NCBI GenBank assembly: GCA_945980015.1
Contig: CAMFQI010000027.1
Span: forward strand, 1-8,571
Direction of reading: 5' to 3'
DNA: 8,571 nucleotides
Source of the DNA: an uncultured Eubacterium sp.
Lineage (GTDB): Bacteria; Bacillota; Clostridia; Oscillospirales; Acutalibacteraceae
Below the pieces are notes generated by a model. It did not search any database, was not told the DNA's origin, and saw only the letters and a program-made list of their open reading frames with translations. The stretch's first letter is position 1; each line of letters starts with the position of its first letter. A program made the translations under genes and the position numbers. Positions 1 through 6,608 of this stretch are shown here, in pieces.

Positions 1-42
1 TCCTCTACGTCTCGTGGGCTCGGAGATGTGTATAAGAGACAG
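1..42 (+). other. Nextera/Tn5 sequencing adapter with i7 index (artefact)
   Basis: This is not genomic DNA. Positions 1-8 (TCCTCTAC) are a Nextera i7 index (the complement of GTAGAGGA), 9-23 (GTCTCGTGGGCTCGG) the read-2 adapter, and 24-42 (AGATGTGTATAAGAGACAG) the 19-bp Tn5 mosaic end used in tagmentation. The whole stretch is the exact reverse complement of 8528-8569. Translating it in the dpaA frame gives the false N-terminus MGSEMCIRDS. Genomic sequence begins at about 43. Confidence 0.98.
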
Positions 43-619
43 CTATAGCTCAAAGCCGGTATTTGCAGGAAATGTTTGTGCCGACAATGTTTATGACTAT
101 ACAAAGCTTGAAACCTTCGCACTTGAAAATGCATACCTAACTGCTGAAGGTGCACTTGCACTTGCAGTCAAAGAAAGCAATCGTTCACTTGTTAATTCAA
201 AAATTCTTGTTTTAGGCTACGGAAGAATTGCAAAGGCTCTATGCTCATTTCTTTTGCCTTTTTCAAAAAGAATAACAGTATGTGCAAGAAATGAAGCGCA
301 GCTTCTTTCGGCAAATCTTCAGGGCTTTAATACAATTTCTTTTGATGAATTGAAAATAAAAAATGAATATGATTTCATTTTTAATACGGTTGCTCATCCT
401 GTATTGAATGAACACGAGCTTCGAGCCTTAAAGGAAGATTGTCTTTTGATTGACCTTGCATCATTTCCCGGAGGCGTAGATAAAATGTTTGCACGTGCGC
501 TTGGAGTAAGACTGATTGAAGCGAGGGGATTACCTGCAGAATTTTCACCCGAAACTGCAGGTGAGGTCGTTTCAAAGGCTATTGTTAGTATGATTAAAGG
601 AGGAGTGGTTGGAAAATGA
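43..619 (+). CDS. dpaA: dipicolinate synthase subunit A, 5'-truncated (C-terminal ~191 residues)
   Basis: This is subunit A of dipicolinate synthase (also SpoVFA), which with DpaB makes dipicolinic acid from the lysine-pathway intermediate dihydrodipicolinate in the mother cell during sporulation; the product is stored with calcium in the spore core. Visible are the linker with the PTAEGA-like segment (here LTAEGALALAV) and a Rossmann dinucleotide-binding fold opening at GYGRI (215-229), followed by the conserved region containing NTVAHPVL and IDLASFPGGVD. The C-terminal end is intact and stops at TGA 617-619. The family is about 290-300 residues, so roughly 100 N-terminal residues (the DpaA_N domain) lie beyond the contig. 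No true start is present: the apparent GTG start at 14 and the first ten residues come from adapter. It overlaps dpaB by ATGA, indicating translational coupling. Its promoter lies upstream of the window. Confidence 0.92.
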
Positions 620-1176
620 AAATAGGTTATTGCCTGACAGGATCGTTTTGTACCTTTGATAAAAGTATAAACGCTATGAAAGGGCTTGTTGAGTCGGGAT
701 ATGATATAACTCCAATTATGTCATATAACGCATATAATATTGATACCCGTTTCGGAAAAGCGAGTGAAATAAATAACAAAATAGTACAGATATGCCATAA
801 TGACATAATACACACTATTGAAGAGGCTGAGCCTATCGGACCTAAAAAAATGTTTGATTTGTTAATTGTTGCACCCTGTACCTCAAATACTCTTGCAAAG
901 CTTGCAAACGGAGTAAACGATACACCTGTTACAATGGCGGTTAAATCTCATTTAAGAAACGAAAGAGCGGTTGTCATCGGCGTTTCAACAAACGACGCCC
1001 TTTCGTCAAGTGCAAAGAATATCGGACTTTTGATGAATATGAAAAATTACTATTTTGTTCCTATGAAAATGGACTCGCCCAAACGTAAGCCAAAAAGTAT
1101 AGTTTGTGATTTTAATCTTATTGAAGATACGCTGAAAAACGCTTCGCTCGGTAAACAAATGAAGCTGCTGTTATAA
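616..1176 (+). CDS. dpaB: dipicolinate synthase subunit B
   Basis: Subunit B of dipicolinate synthase (SpoVFB), partner of DpaA in making spore dipicolinic acid. The 186-residue protein belongs to the flavoprotein/decarboxylase-like fold (PF02441 type): it opens with a beta strand and nucleotide-binding turn (YCLTGSFCTF, residues 5-14), has the family segment APCTSNTLAKLANGVND in mid-protein, and the late VPMKMDSPKRKPKS segment typical of SpoVFB proteins just before the C-terminus. Length is close to the usual ~200. The ATG at 616 overlaps the dpaA stop (ATGA) and is preceded by a strong AGGAGG at 598-603, which together settle the start. It ends at TAA 1174-1176 with no GC-rich terminator behind it, only AT-rich DNA leading into the next promoter, so some read-through into the pot operon during sporulation is possible. 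Confidence 0.92.
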   Translation: MKIGYCLTGSFCTFDKSINAMKGLVESGYDITPIMSYNAYNIDTRFGKASEINNKIVQICHNDIIHTIEEAEPIGPKKMFDLLIVAPCTSNTLAKLANGVNDTPVTMAVKSHLRNERAVVIGVSTNDALSSSAKNIGLLMNMKNYYFVPMKMDSPKRKPKSIVCDFNLIEDTLKNASLGKQMKLLL

Positions 1177-1202
1177 AATTAAAATTAAATTTTATATATT
1201 TA

Positions 1203-1231
1203 TTGACTTTTGTTAACAAAAATTATATATT
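1203..1231 (+). promoter_or_regulatory. sigma-A type promoter of the pot operon
   Basis: A -35 box TTGACT (1203-1208) and a -10 box TATATT (1226-1231) are separated by exactly 17 bp, each one base away from the vegetative consensus. Transcription would start around 1238-1239, at the foot of the first leader hairpin and about 97 nt ahead of the potA start codon. It is the only good promoter seen between dpaB and potA. Confidence 0.72.
1208..1221. promoter_or_regulatory. perfect 14-bp palindrome in promoter spacer, candidate operator
   Basis: TTTTGTTAACAAAA is a perfect inverted repeat centred between the -35 and -10 boxes of the predicted pot promoter, starting at the last base of the -35. 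A dimeric repressor bound here would block RNA polymerase. It resembles the halves of Rex-type sites (TTGTTAA/TTAACAA) but lacks their 4-bp spacer, so the regulator is not identified. AT-rich palindromes can arise by chance; the position is the main argument. Confidence 0.42.
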
Positions 1232-1237
1232 TAATTT

Positions 1238-1334
1238 AATGCAGTCAAAACAATATGACTGTAAATCGTGAGGGGGTTAGTTTTGGCTTTTGCCGTCTTC
1301 TTACTAACGCCTGCAATAAAGAGGAAGTGCATAA
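1238..1334 (+). promoter_or_regulatory. structured 5' leader of the pot operon, candidate cis-regulatory RNA
   Basis: Hairpin P1 pairs CAGTCA (1242-1247) with TGACTG (1256-1261) around an 8-nt loop. P2 pairs GTTAGT (1276-1281) with ACTAAC (1303-1308), possibly extended past one mismatch by 1273-1274 with 1310-1311. Inside P2 is a small hairpin GGC-TTTT-GCC (1285-1294). The remaining loop segment CTTCTT (1297-1302) can pair with AGGAAG (1322-1327), which is the potA Shine-Dalgarno, giving a possible H-type pseudoknot that would hide the ribosome site. No known riboswitch class was recognised by eye. The pairings are read directly from the sequence; a regulatory role is inference. Confidence 0.4.
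1321..1327 (+). promoter_or_regulatory. potA ribosome binding site (decides TTG start)
   Basis: GAGGAAG sits 7 nt ahead of the TTG at 1335-1337. No in-frame ATG or GTG with a suitable site is nearby, and the encoded [15 protein letters not shown] is where PotA-family ATPases normally begin, so TTG is the likely start. The rare start codon and partial Shine-Dalgarno suggest limited translation initiation. Confidence 0.7.
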
Positions 1335-2474
1335 TTGAAGAAGATTATTGACTTGAAGGATGTTACTGTTAGCTACGGCGATAATACCGTGTTGGAAAAT
1401 TTGAATTTGTATATAAACGAAAAAGAGTTTATAACGCTGTTGGGACCGTCGGGCTGCGGAAAGACGACTACTTTGCGAGCCATAGCAGGTTTCATAAAAC
1501 CGGATAGCGGAGACATTATTTTTGAGGGTAAGCGTATTAATGATTTACCTGCCCATAAACGAAAGGTCAATACTATCTTTCAGCGTTATGCTCTTTTTTC
1601 TCATCTTAATGTATATGAAAACATTGCATTCGGACCGCAGCTTCAAAAAAAGAGTAAAAGCGAAGTAAGAAAAATTGTTGCCGATATGCTGAGCCTTGTA
1701 AATCTTAAAGGCTTTGAAAAGCGAACAATTAATTCTCTTTCGGGAGGTCAGCAGCAGAGAGTTGCTATTGCACGTGCGCTTGCAAATAATCCCCATGTTT
1801 TGCTTTTGGACGAGCCGCTTGGCGCACTCGATTTGAAGCTTCGTAAGGATATGCAAAGAGAACTAAAAAATATTCAGCAGGAGCTTGGAATTACCTTTGT
1901 TTATGTCACTCACGATCAAGAGGAAGCCCTCTCAATGAGTGACACCGTAGTTGTTATGGATAAGGGCAAAATTCAGCAAATAGGAACTCCCGAGGATATT
2001 TACAACGAGCCTGTAAATGCGTTTGTTGCCGACTTTATAGGCGAGTCTAATATAGTAGATGCTATTATGATTGACGACTTCACCGTAACATTCGGCGGAG
2101 TAAAATTTAAGTGTCTTGATAAAGGGTTTGACAAAAATGAATTTGTTGAAGCCGTAATTCGCCCTGAGGATATTCAGATTGTTCAGCCCGGTGCAAGCGC
2201 TTCACTAACCGGCAAGGTAACAAGCGTAACATTTAAGGGCGTTCATTTTGAAATTCTTGTTGATGTCGGCGGCTTTATTTGGATGATACAGACAACCCGT
2301 GACGACGTTAAGGTTGACGATGTTATCGGTATGTATATTGAGCCTGACGCAATTCATATTATGAAAAGAAGCGAGTATTCGGGTGAATTCGGCGACTATT
2401 CCTCATTTTCCGATGAAATGGACCATATTTCAGATGCGTCTTATAATTGGGAGGAGGAAGAAGATGACGAATAA
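1335..2474 (+). CDS. potA: spermidine/putrescine ABC transporter ATP-binding protein
   Basis: The cytoplasmic ATPase that powers polyamine uptake through the PotB-PotC channel; two copies would bind ATP at their interface. The 379-residue protein shows a complete nucleotide-binding domain: Walker [10 protein letters not shown] (37-45), Q-loop Q83 in the [10 protein letters not shown] segment, signature LSGGQQQR (135-142), Walker B LLLDEP (156-161) with catalytic Glu160, D-loop LGALD, and switch His193 in THDQEEA. Residues from about 240 to 350 form the accessory beta-rich TOBE_2 region (RPEDIQI, then the [14 protein letters not shown] strands) used for regulation in this family. E. coli PotA is 378 residues, so length is normal. 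The start is TTG. It ends in an acidic tail (WEEEEDDE) whose codons double as the potB ribosome site, and the stop lies 11 bp inside potB. PotA, FbpC and CysA share this architecture, but the full potABCD context favours polyamines. Confidence 0.94.
   Translation: MKKIIDLKDVTVSYGDNTVLENLNLYINEKEFITLLGPSGCGKTTTLRAIAGFIKPDSGDIIFEGKRINDLPAHKRKVNTIFQRYALFSHLNVYENIAFGPQLQKKSKSEVRKIVADMLSLVNLKGFEKRTINSLSGGQQQRVAIARALANNPHVLLLDEPLGALDLKLRKDMQRELKNIQQELGITFVYVTHDQEEALSMSDTVVVMDKGKIQQIGTPEDIYNEPVNAFVADFIGESNIVDAIMIDDFTVTFGGVKFKCLDKGFDKNEFVEAVIRPEDIQIVQPGASASLTGKVTSVTFKGVHFEILVDVGGFIWMIQTTRDDVKVDDVIGMYIEPDAIHIMKRSEYSGEFGDYSSFSDEMDHISDASYNWEEEEDDE
2450..2460 (+). promoter_or_regulatory. potB ribosome binding site inside the potA 3' end
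   Basis: The purine run GGAGGAGGAAG within the last potA codons places GGAGG 9 nt before ATG 2464. This selects 2464 over an in-frame ATG at 2383, which would add 27 residues read from an alternative frame of potA and has no comparable ribosome site. Confidence 0.75.
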
Positions 2475-3324
2475 TCTTACTCGCAAGCTTCTTGATAAGC
2501 CGTATCTAATTTGGTCGGTGCTCTTTATTATCGTGCCGCTCGTTATGGTGGCATATTATACCTTTACAGATAAATCAGGAGCCTTTACCTTTAATAACAT
2601 AGCTGAGATAAAAAATTATATTCCGACATTGTTGTTGTCTATTCTTTACGGAATTTGTGCAACACTTATTTGCCTTTTGATAGGATACCCGTTTGCATAC
2701 GCCCTGAGTAAACATTCTGCTAATATTCAGCGTACTATGGTGCTTCTTATTATGCTTCCTATGTGGATGAATTTTCTCATTAGAACATACAGCCTTATGA
2801 CAATTATGGGCGACAGCGGTGTAATAAATCACTTACTTGAATCCCTTCATCTTTTGAAAATGGTCGAAACAGATGAGGGTATGGTTGCACAACCGATTCA
2901 TATACTCAATACAGGCTTTGCCGTAATTGTGGGTATGGTTTATAATTTTTTACCTTATATGATTTTACCTATTTATTCCGTTCTTTCAAAGCTCGATTAT
3001 TCCTTGGTTGAAGCGGCTCATGATTTAGGCTCAAATAAGGCAACAACGTTCAGGCGTGTGATTTTGCCGCTTTCTCTTCCGGGATTGCTTTCGGGTGTTA
3101 CAATGGTTTTTGTGCCGTGCGTTTCAACGTTTTATATTACCCAAAAGCTCGGCGGCGGTCAGATTGTTCTTATCGGCGACGTTATTGAAAGTCAGTTCCA
3201 GTCCGCAAACAATTATAATTTGGGTGCGGCGTTGAGCTTCGTTCTTATGATTTTGATTTTTATTTGCCTCGGTGTTATGAATTATTTTGACGACGGAACA
3301 CAGGACGGAGGTGTTGTTATATGA
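2464..3324 (+). CDS. potB: spermidine/putrescine ABC transporter permease PotB
   Basis: One of two membrane permeases forming the polyamine channel. The 286-residue protein has a short cytoplasmic start, a first membrane helix at about 14-33, and further hydrophobic segments near 52-80, 90-115, 150-172, 205-225 and 253-273, consistent with six helices. The cytoplasmic EAA loop that docks on PotA is clear: EAAHDLG at 183-189 followed by the [11 protein letters not shown] segment (201-211). The stretch from GYPFAYAL to the EAA loop and the later [12 protein letters not shown] segment match PotB rather than PotC. Compared with E. coli PotB the extracytoplasmic loop after helix 1 is somewhat short. 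The start at 2464 is set by the strong ribosome site within potA; the gene begins 11 bp before potA ends. Its TGA overlaps the potC ATG. Confidence 0.92.
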   Translation: MTNNLTRKLLDKPYLIWSVLFIIVPLVMVAYYTFTDKSGAFTFNNIAEIKNYIPTLLLSILYGICATLICLLIGYPFAYALSKHSANIQRTMVLLIMLPMWMNFLIRTYSLMTIMGDSGVINHLLESLHLLKMVETDEGMVAQPIHILNTGFAVIVGMVYNFLPYMILPIYSVLSKLDYSLVEAAHDLGSNKATTFRRVILPLSLPGLLSGVTMVFVPCVSTFYITQKLGGGQIVLIGDVIESQFQSANNYNLGAALSFVLMILIFICLGVMNYFDDGTQDGGVVI

Positions 3325-4136
3325 ACAATAAGATATCTCCCGTATCTCGCATATATATGGCGCTGATATTCCTGTTTTTGTATGCACCTATTGCCGTAAT
3401 GATTGTTTTTTCCTTTAATTCGGGAAGCTCAACATACATTATGGAGGGCTTTTCGCTTCATTGGTGGGAGGAAATGTTTAAGGATGCCGCAGCTATGCAG
3501 GCACTCAAAAATACAGTCGTTCTTGCACTCGTAACTGCGGCTTGTTCAACTGTTTTAGGTATAACGGCAAGTGTTGGCTTGTTCCTTTCTAAAAACAAGC
3601 TGTACCGTCGCAGTATGATGAGCGTAACAAATATTCCGATGATGAATCCTGAAATTGTTACAGGTATTTCAATGATGCTTTTGTTCGTTTTTGCAGGAGC
3701 TATTGTTCGCAAATCGGAGGTTTTAGGCTTTTCGACATTGCTTATTGCCCATATAACGTTCTGCTTGCCTTATGTAATACTTAATGTTATGCCAAAGCTT
3801 CGACAATTTGATATGAACGTATATGAAGCGGCTGTTGACTTGGGATGTAAACCGTTTAAGGCGTTTATGAAGGTTGTCATGCCGGATATTATGAGCGGAA
3901 TTATAACAGGCTGCGTTATGTCTTTTACTCTATCTCTTGATGATTTCATAATTTCGTATTTTACTAACGGTCCGTCGTTCCAAACCTTACCTATTTATAT
4001 TTTCTCTCTGACTAAAAAGAGAGTTAAGCCTGATATGTTCGCTCTTTCTGCGCTGATGTTTCTTGCTATTCTTACGCTTCTTGTAATTATGAATGTTGCA
4101 CAGGCGAGGGCAGAGAGGAGGGAAGCGAAGAAATGA
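3321..4136 (+). CDS. potC: spermidine/putrescine ABC transporter permease PotC
   Basis: The second permease of the importer, pairing with PotB. At 271 residues it is the usual size for PotC. Six hydrophobic segments are visible, at about 12-33, 64-90, 105-130, 138-158, 190-214 and 240-262. The EAA loop EAAVDLG (169-175), with the following PDIMSGIITG (188-197), contacts PotA, and the family segment SLDDFIISYFTNGPSFQTLPIYIFS (split around residues 205-229) is diagnostic for PotC. It ends in a basic cytoplasmic tail (QARAERREAKK), following the positive-inside rule. ATG 3321 overlaps the potB stop (ATGA) and follows GGAGG at 3307-3311. The TGA at its end again overlaps the next ATG, so potB, potC and potD are coupled. 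Confidence 0.93.
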   Translation: MNNKISPVSRIYMALIFLFLYAPIAVMIVFSFNSGSSTYIMEGFSLHWWEEMFKDAAAMQALKNTVVLALVTAACSTVLGITASVGLFLSKNKLYRRSMMSVTNIPMMNPEIVTGISMMLLFVFAGAIVRKSEVLGFSTLLIAHITFCLPYVILNVMPKLRQFDMNVYEAAVDLGCKPFKAFMKVVMPDIMSGIITGCVMSFTLSLDDFIISYFTNGPSFQTLPIYIFSLTKKRVKPDMFALSALMFLAILTLLVIMNVAQARAERREAKK

Positions 4137-5410
4137 TAAAGCTTAAAAGATTTATCTGTGCATTTTTGTGCTTTTCGATTATTCTTTCTACTGCCGGAAC
4201 TGTAGTGTTTGCTGATGATGGGAAAGAGGACGCATATTTTTCCGATGAACAGATTGAATACTATGCTTCTCTCGGCTTGCAGGGAACAACACTCAATGTT
4301 TATAATTGGGGTGAGTATATTTCCGACGGCTCGGAGGGTTCAATGGATGTAATATCCGAATTTGAACGTCTAACAGGTATAAAGGTAAATTATACTAATT
4401 TTGAGTCGAACGAAAATATGTACTCGAAATTGTCAGGCGGAGGAGTTTCGTATGATGTTATCGTTCCGTCGGATTATATGATAGAACGTCTCATTGATGA
4501 GGAAATGCTTCTTGAGCTTGATTATGATAATATACCGAATATGCAGTATATTCGAGAGGATTGTCTTAATCTTCCGTTCGATCCTGAACAGAAATATTCC
4601 GTTTGCTTTAATACAGGCTATACTATTCTGATTTACAATAAAAATCTCGTAAATGAGAAACCGGATAGCTGGAAGGTTTTGTGGGACGAGCAATATAAAG
4701 ACAAGGTATTGATGTTCAACAACAGTCGTGACGCCTTTGCAATAGCTCAGCTTATTCTCGGTCAAAGCCTTAACACAACCTCGGAACAGGATTGGGTAGA
4801 CGCCGCCGAGCTTTTGGCAAAGCAAAAGGACGCAGTCAATCCCGTTTATGTAATGGATGAGGTCTTTAATCTTATGGAGTCCGGCGAATATGCCTTTGCA
4901 ACGTATTATGCAGGCGACTATGTTTTGATGAACGAGAATAACGAAGACCTTGGCTTTGTTTATCCAAAAGAGGGCGTTAACGCATTTTATGACGCATTTT
5001 GTATTCCTAAATGTGCCCAGAATAAAGCAGGCGCAGAAGCATTTATAAACTTTATGCAGGAACCCGAGGTTGCATTTGAAAATGAGGAATATATCTATTA
5101 TGCCTCTGCTAATTCAACAGTAATGGAAAACGAGGATTCCTCGCTTTTCGCAAATGAAGCGGTTTATCCTGAGGTTGAACCAAAAAATGAGGTTTTCTTT
5201 AATCTGCCGCAGAATATTCTTGAGCTTCAAAACAGCCTTTGGTCAAAGGTGAAAAGCGGCAATCTTAGCGTAAACAATAAGCTAAACGAAAAGAAGATTT
5301 ATATTGCTTCGGGTTGTGTAGCCGGTGTGAGCGTTGTTTTGCTTGCCGGTGCTTATATCAATAAGCAAAGAAAGAAAAAAGAACAGGATTTAAGTGATTT
5401 GTATGAGTAA
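4133..5410 (+). CDS. potD: spermidine/putrescine-binding protein with C-terminal membrane anchor
   Basis: The extracytoplasmic substrate-binding protein that delivers polyamines to PotBC. Its 425 residues comprise a signal peptide (KLKRF then a hydrophobic core, predicted cut after VFA, residue 27), a ~25-residue acidic linker, a bacterial SBP domain (about 53-375) and a C-terminal helix (389-409) followed by the basic tail KQRKKK. There is no lipobox cysteine, so the C-terminal helix rather than a lipid probably tethers it; E. coli PotD is soluble and 348 residues. By hand alignment several polyamine-site residues of E. coli PotD are kept (W34 as W59, Y37 as Y62, S83/Y85 as S113/Y115, D257 as D287), while others change (T35 to G60, D168 to N197, E171 to D200, W229 to Y258, W255 to F285). 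It is thus PotD-type, but substrate preference may differ. AGGAGG at 4116-4121 precedes the ATG, which overlaps the potC stop. Confidence 0.9.
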   Translation: MIKLKRFICAFLCFSIILSTAGTVVFADDGKEDAYFSDEQIEYYASLGLQGTTLNVYNWGEYISDGSEGSMDVISEFERLTGIKVNYTNFESNENMYSKLSGGGVSYDVIVPSDYMIERLIDEEMLLELDYDNIPNMQYIREDCLNLPFDPEQKYSVCFNTGYTILIYNKNLVNEKPDSWKVLWDEQYKDKVLMFNNSRDAFAIAQLILGQSLNTTSEQDWVDAAELLAKQKDAVNPVYVMDEVFNLMESGEYAFATYYAGDYVLMNENNEDLGFVYPKEGVNAFYDAFCIPKCAQNKAGAEAFINFMQEPEVAFENEEYIYYASANSTVMENEDSSLFANEAVYPEVEPKNEVFFNLPQNILELQNSLWSKVKSGNLSVNNKLNEKKIYIASGCVAGVSVVLLAGAYINKQRKKKEQDLSDLYE

Positions 5411-6056
5411 AATAAAATGTGCTGTCTTTGATTTGGACGGTACTCTTGTGAATTCTATTGATGATTTGGCAGGTGCTTGCGAGACCTTGCTGAAAAAGTA
5501 TAATTTTGAAAAAAGCTGGAGTATTGAGGATTATACACGGTTTGTCGGAAACGGCGCAAAGAATCTCGTAAAACGTGCTTTTGATAATACTCTTGATGAA
5601 GAAACTCTTAACGCACGATATGAAGAATTTAAGCCTCTTTATGACAGTGTGAAGCTAAACAATGCATACGCTTATGACGGTATTACACAACAGCTAAATA
5701 TTCTCAAGCAAAAGGGAATAAAGCTTTGCGTTGTGACAAATAAGCCGAATGTTGCGGCAAGAGGAATGATTGAACATATTTTCGGAAAAGACCTTTTCGA
5801 CTGTATTATCGGTTGTGTTGACGGCGTTCCCGTTAAGCCCGACCCGACAACTACGCTTCAGGCAATAAAAAGTGTCGGCTGTAAGCCGTCTGAAACTATT
5901 TTCTTCGGCGACAGCGAGGTTGATATGAGAACGGCAAAAAATGCCGATATAGAGGCAGTTGGCTGTTCTTGGGGTTTTCGTAGCTTTGAAACTCTTTTTG
6001 CCGAGCATCCAAGCATCATCATTGATGAACCAAGCTACATATCAAAATTGTTTTAG
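5403..6056 (+). CDS. HAD-family hydrolase, phosphoglycolate phosphatase-like
   Basis: A cytoplasmic haloacid-dehalogenase superfamily phosphatase of 217 residues. All four catalytic motifs are present: motif I FDLDGTL with nucleophile Asp10 and acid/base Asp12, motif II Thr112 in VVTNKP, motif III Lys145 in PVKPDP, and motif IV GDSEVD with Asp170 and Asp174 for Mg2+. The helical C1 cap between motifs I and II carries FVGNGAKNLVKRAF (47-60), typical of Gph phosphoglycolate phosphatases, but substrate cannot be assigned securely from sequence; pyrophosphatase PpaX-like or other phosphosugar activity remains possible. It begins 8 bp inside potD, so it is co-transcribed as the last gene of the pot operon. 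ATG 5403 gives the standard family N-terminus; a GTG at 5394, 5 nt after AGGA (5385-5388), is an alternative adding three residues and has better ribosome-site spacing. Confidence 0.85.
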   Translation: MSKIKCAVFDLDGTLVNSIDDLAGACETLLKKYNFEKSWSIEDYTRFVGNGAKNLVKRAFDNTLDEETLNARYEEFKPLYDSVKLNNAYAYDGITQQLNILKQKGIKLCVVTNKPNVAARGMIEHIFGKDLFDCIIGCVDGVPVKPDPTTTLQAIKSVGCKPSETIFFGDSEVDMRTAKNADIEAVGCSWGFRSFETLFAEHPSIIIDEPSYISKLF

Positions 6057-6062
6057 AATTAA

Positions 6063-6100
6063 AAATGGGTAGTTCATATGAACCACCCATTTATTTTTTT
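6063..6100. terminator. bidirectional intrinsic terminator between convergent operons
   Basis: AAATGGGT (6063-6070) pairs with ACCCATTT (6085-6092), and after one A/C mismatch the inner arms GTTC (6072-6075) and GAAC (6080-6083) continue the stem around ATAT. On the plus strand it is followed by a T-rich run (6091-6100); on the minus strand the complement of the A-run at 6061-6065 also provides uridines. It closes both the pot-HAD operon and the apbE operon. The stop codon of the last minus-strand gene (6091-6093) lies at the edge of the stem. Confidence 0.85.
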
Positions 6101-6597
6101 ATTTTGTTTATTCTCTCAATAACGAGCTTAGCCGCAAAGCCCATTAAAAGACCGGTTACCAATCCGGAAATCAGTAATACCGGAATATAATAAGCAATTT
6201 GTATTGTTGACGTAAGGATAACTGCCATAATAAGCTGTCCGATATTATGGAATATGCCGCCGAGCATACTTACTCCGATAATAGAAAGGCTAGTTTTTTT
6301 AGTTGCCCACATTATCGTAAGGCTTAAAGCACATCCGCAAAGACTGTATGCGATTGTCATTGGATTTCCAAACAGTAATCCTGATAACAAAACTCGTATA
6401 ATTGCAATAACGATTGCCTGCTTTATTGAGTTTGTATAAAGTGCAAACAGTATTACTATGTTTGCAAGACCGAGCTTGACCCCGGGTATCGGTATTAATG
6501 CGTTTACGGGAATGAAGCTCTCAAGATAGCTGAATATGAACGCAAGAGCTATCATTATTCCGTAAAACGCTATATCCTTAGCTTTTGATTTTTTCAT
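6091..6597 (-). CDS. Gx transporter / Hpre_diP_synt_I family membrane protein (EetB-like)
   Basis: A 168-residue integral membrane protein with about five hydrophobic segments (near 10-30, 42-53, 60-76, 83-97, 107-160). The motifs PGVKLGLANIV (38-48), the RVLLSGLLFGNP segment (68-79) and GGIFHNIGQL (113-122) identify the family named 'heptaprenyl diphosphate synthase component I' or 'Gx transporter' (PF07456). The synthase name is historical; the architecture resembles small-molecule transporter membrane subunits. The Listeria extracellular electron transfer protein EetB belongs to this group as I recall it, and the order apbE, FMN-binding, NusG_II, Gx supports a role with flavin-based redox proteins rather than isoprenoid synthesis. 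ATG 6595-6597 follows the preceding gene's stop by 11 bp with no visible Shine-Dalgarno, so translation may depend on coupling. It is last in its operon; no polyprenyl synthase gene follows. Confidence 0.85.
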   Translation of the reverse strand: MKKSKAKDIAFYGIMIALAFIFSYLESFIPVNALIPIPGVKLGLANIVILFALYTNSIKQAIVIAIIRVLLSGLLFGNPMTIAYSLCGCALSLTIMWATKKTSLSIIGVSMLGGIFHNIGQLIMAVILTSTIQIAYYIPVLLISGLVTGLLMGFAAKLVIERINKIKK

Positions 6598-6608
6598 AAA
6601 TAATTATA

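Noticed and set aside
1208..1221. Rex redox-repressor operator
   Set aside because: Rex sites have TTGTTAA and TTAACAA separated by four bases; here the arms are fused, so the assignment is not supported.
1545..1856. 103-codon minus-strand open frame within potA
   Set aside because: It lies opposite the conserved ATPase motifs, so it is a shadow of codon use in potA; no promoter or ribosome site was seen.
2383..2463. Longer PotB starting at the ATG at 2383
   Set aside because: The extra 27 residues read from the coding region of potA in another frame, have no PotB character, and the strong ribosome site points to 2464.
4433..4825. 130-codon minus-strand open frame within potD
   Set aside because: It is antisense to a well-conserved gene, has no ribosome site, and its translation is low-complexity and unlike any family I recognise.
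6091..6597. Heptaprenyl diphosphate synthase subunit for menaquinone synthesis
   Set aside because: The protein is an integral membrane protein without prenyltransferase Asp-rich motifs, and no catalytic partner gene is next to it; the family name is misleading.
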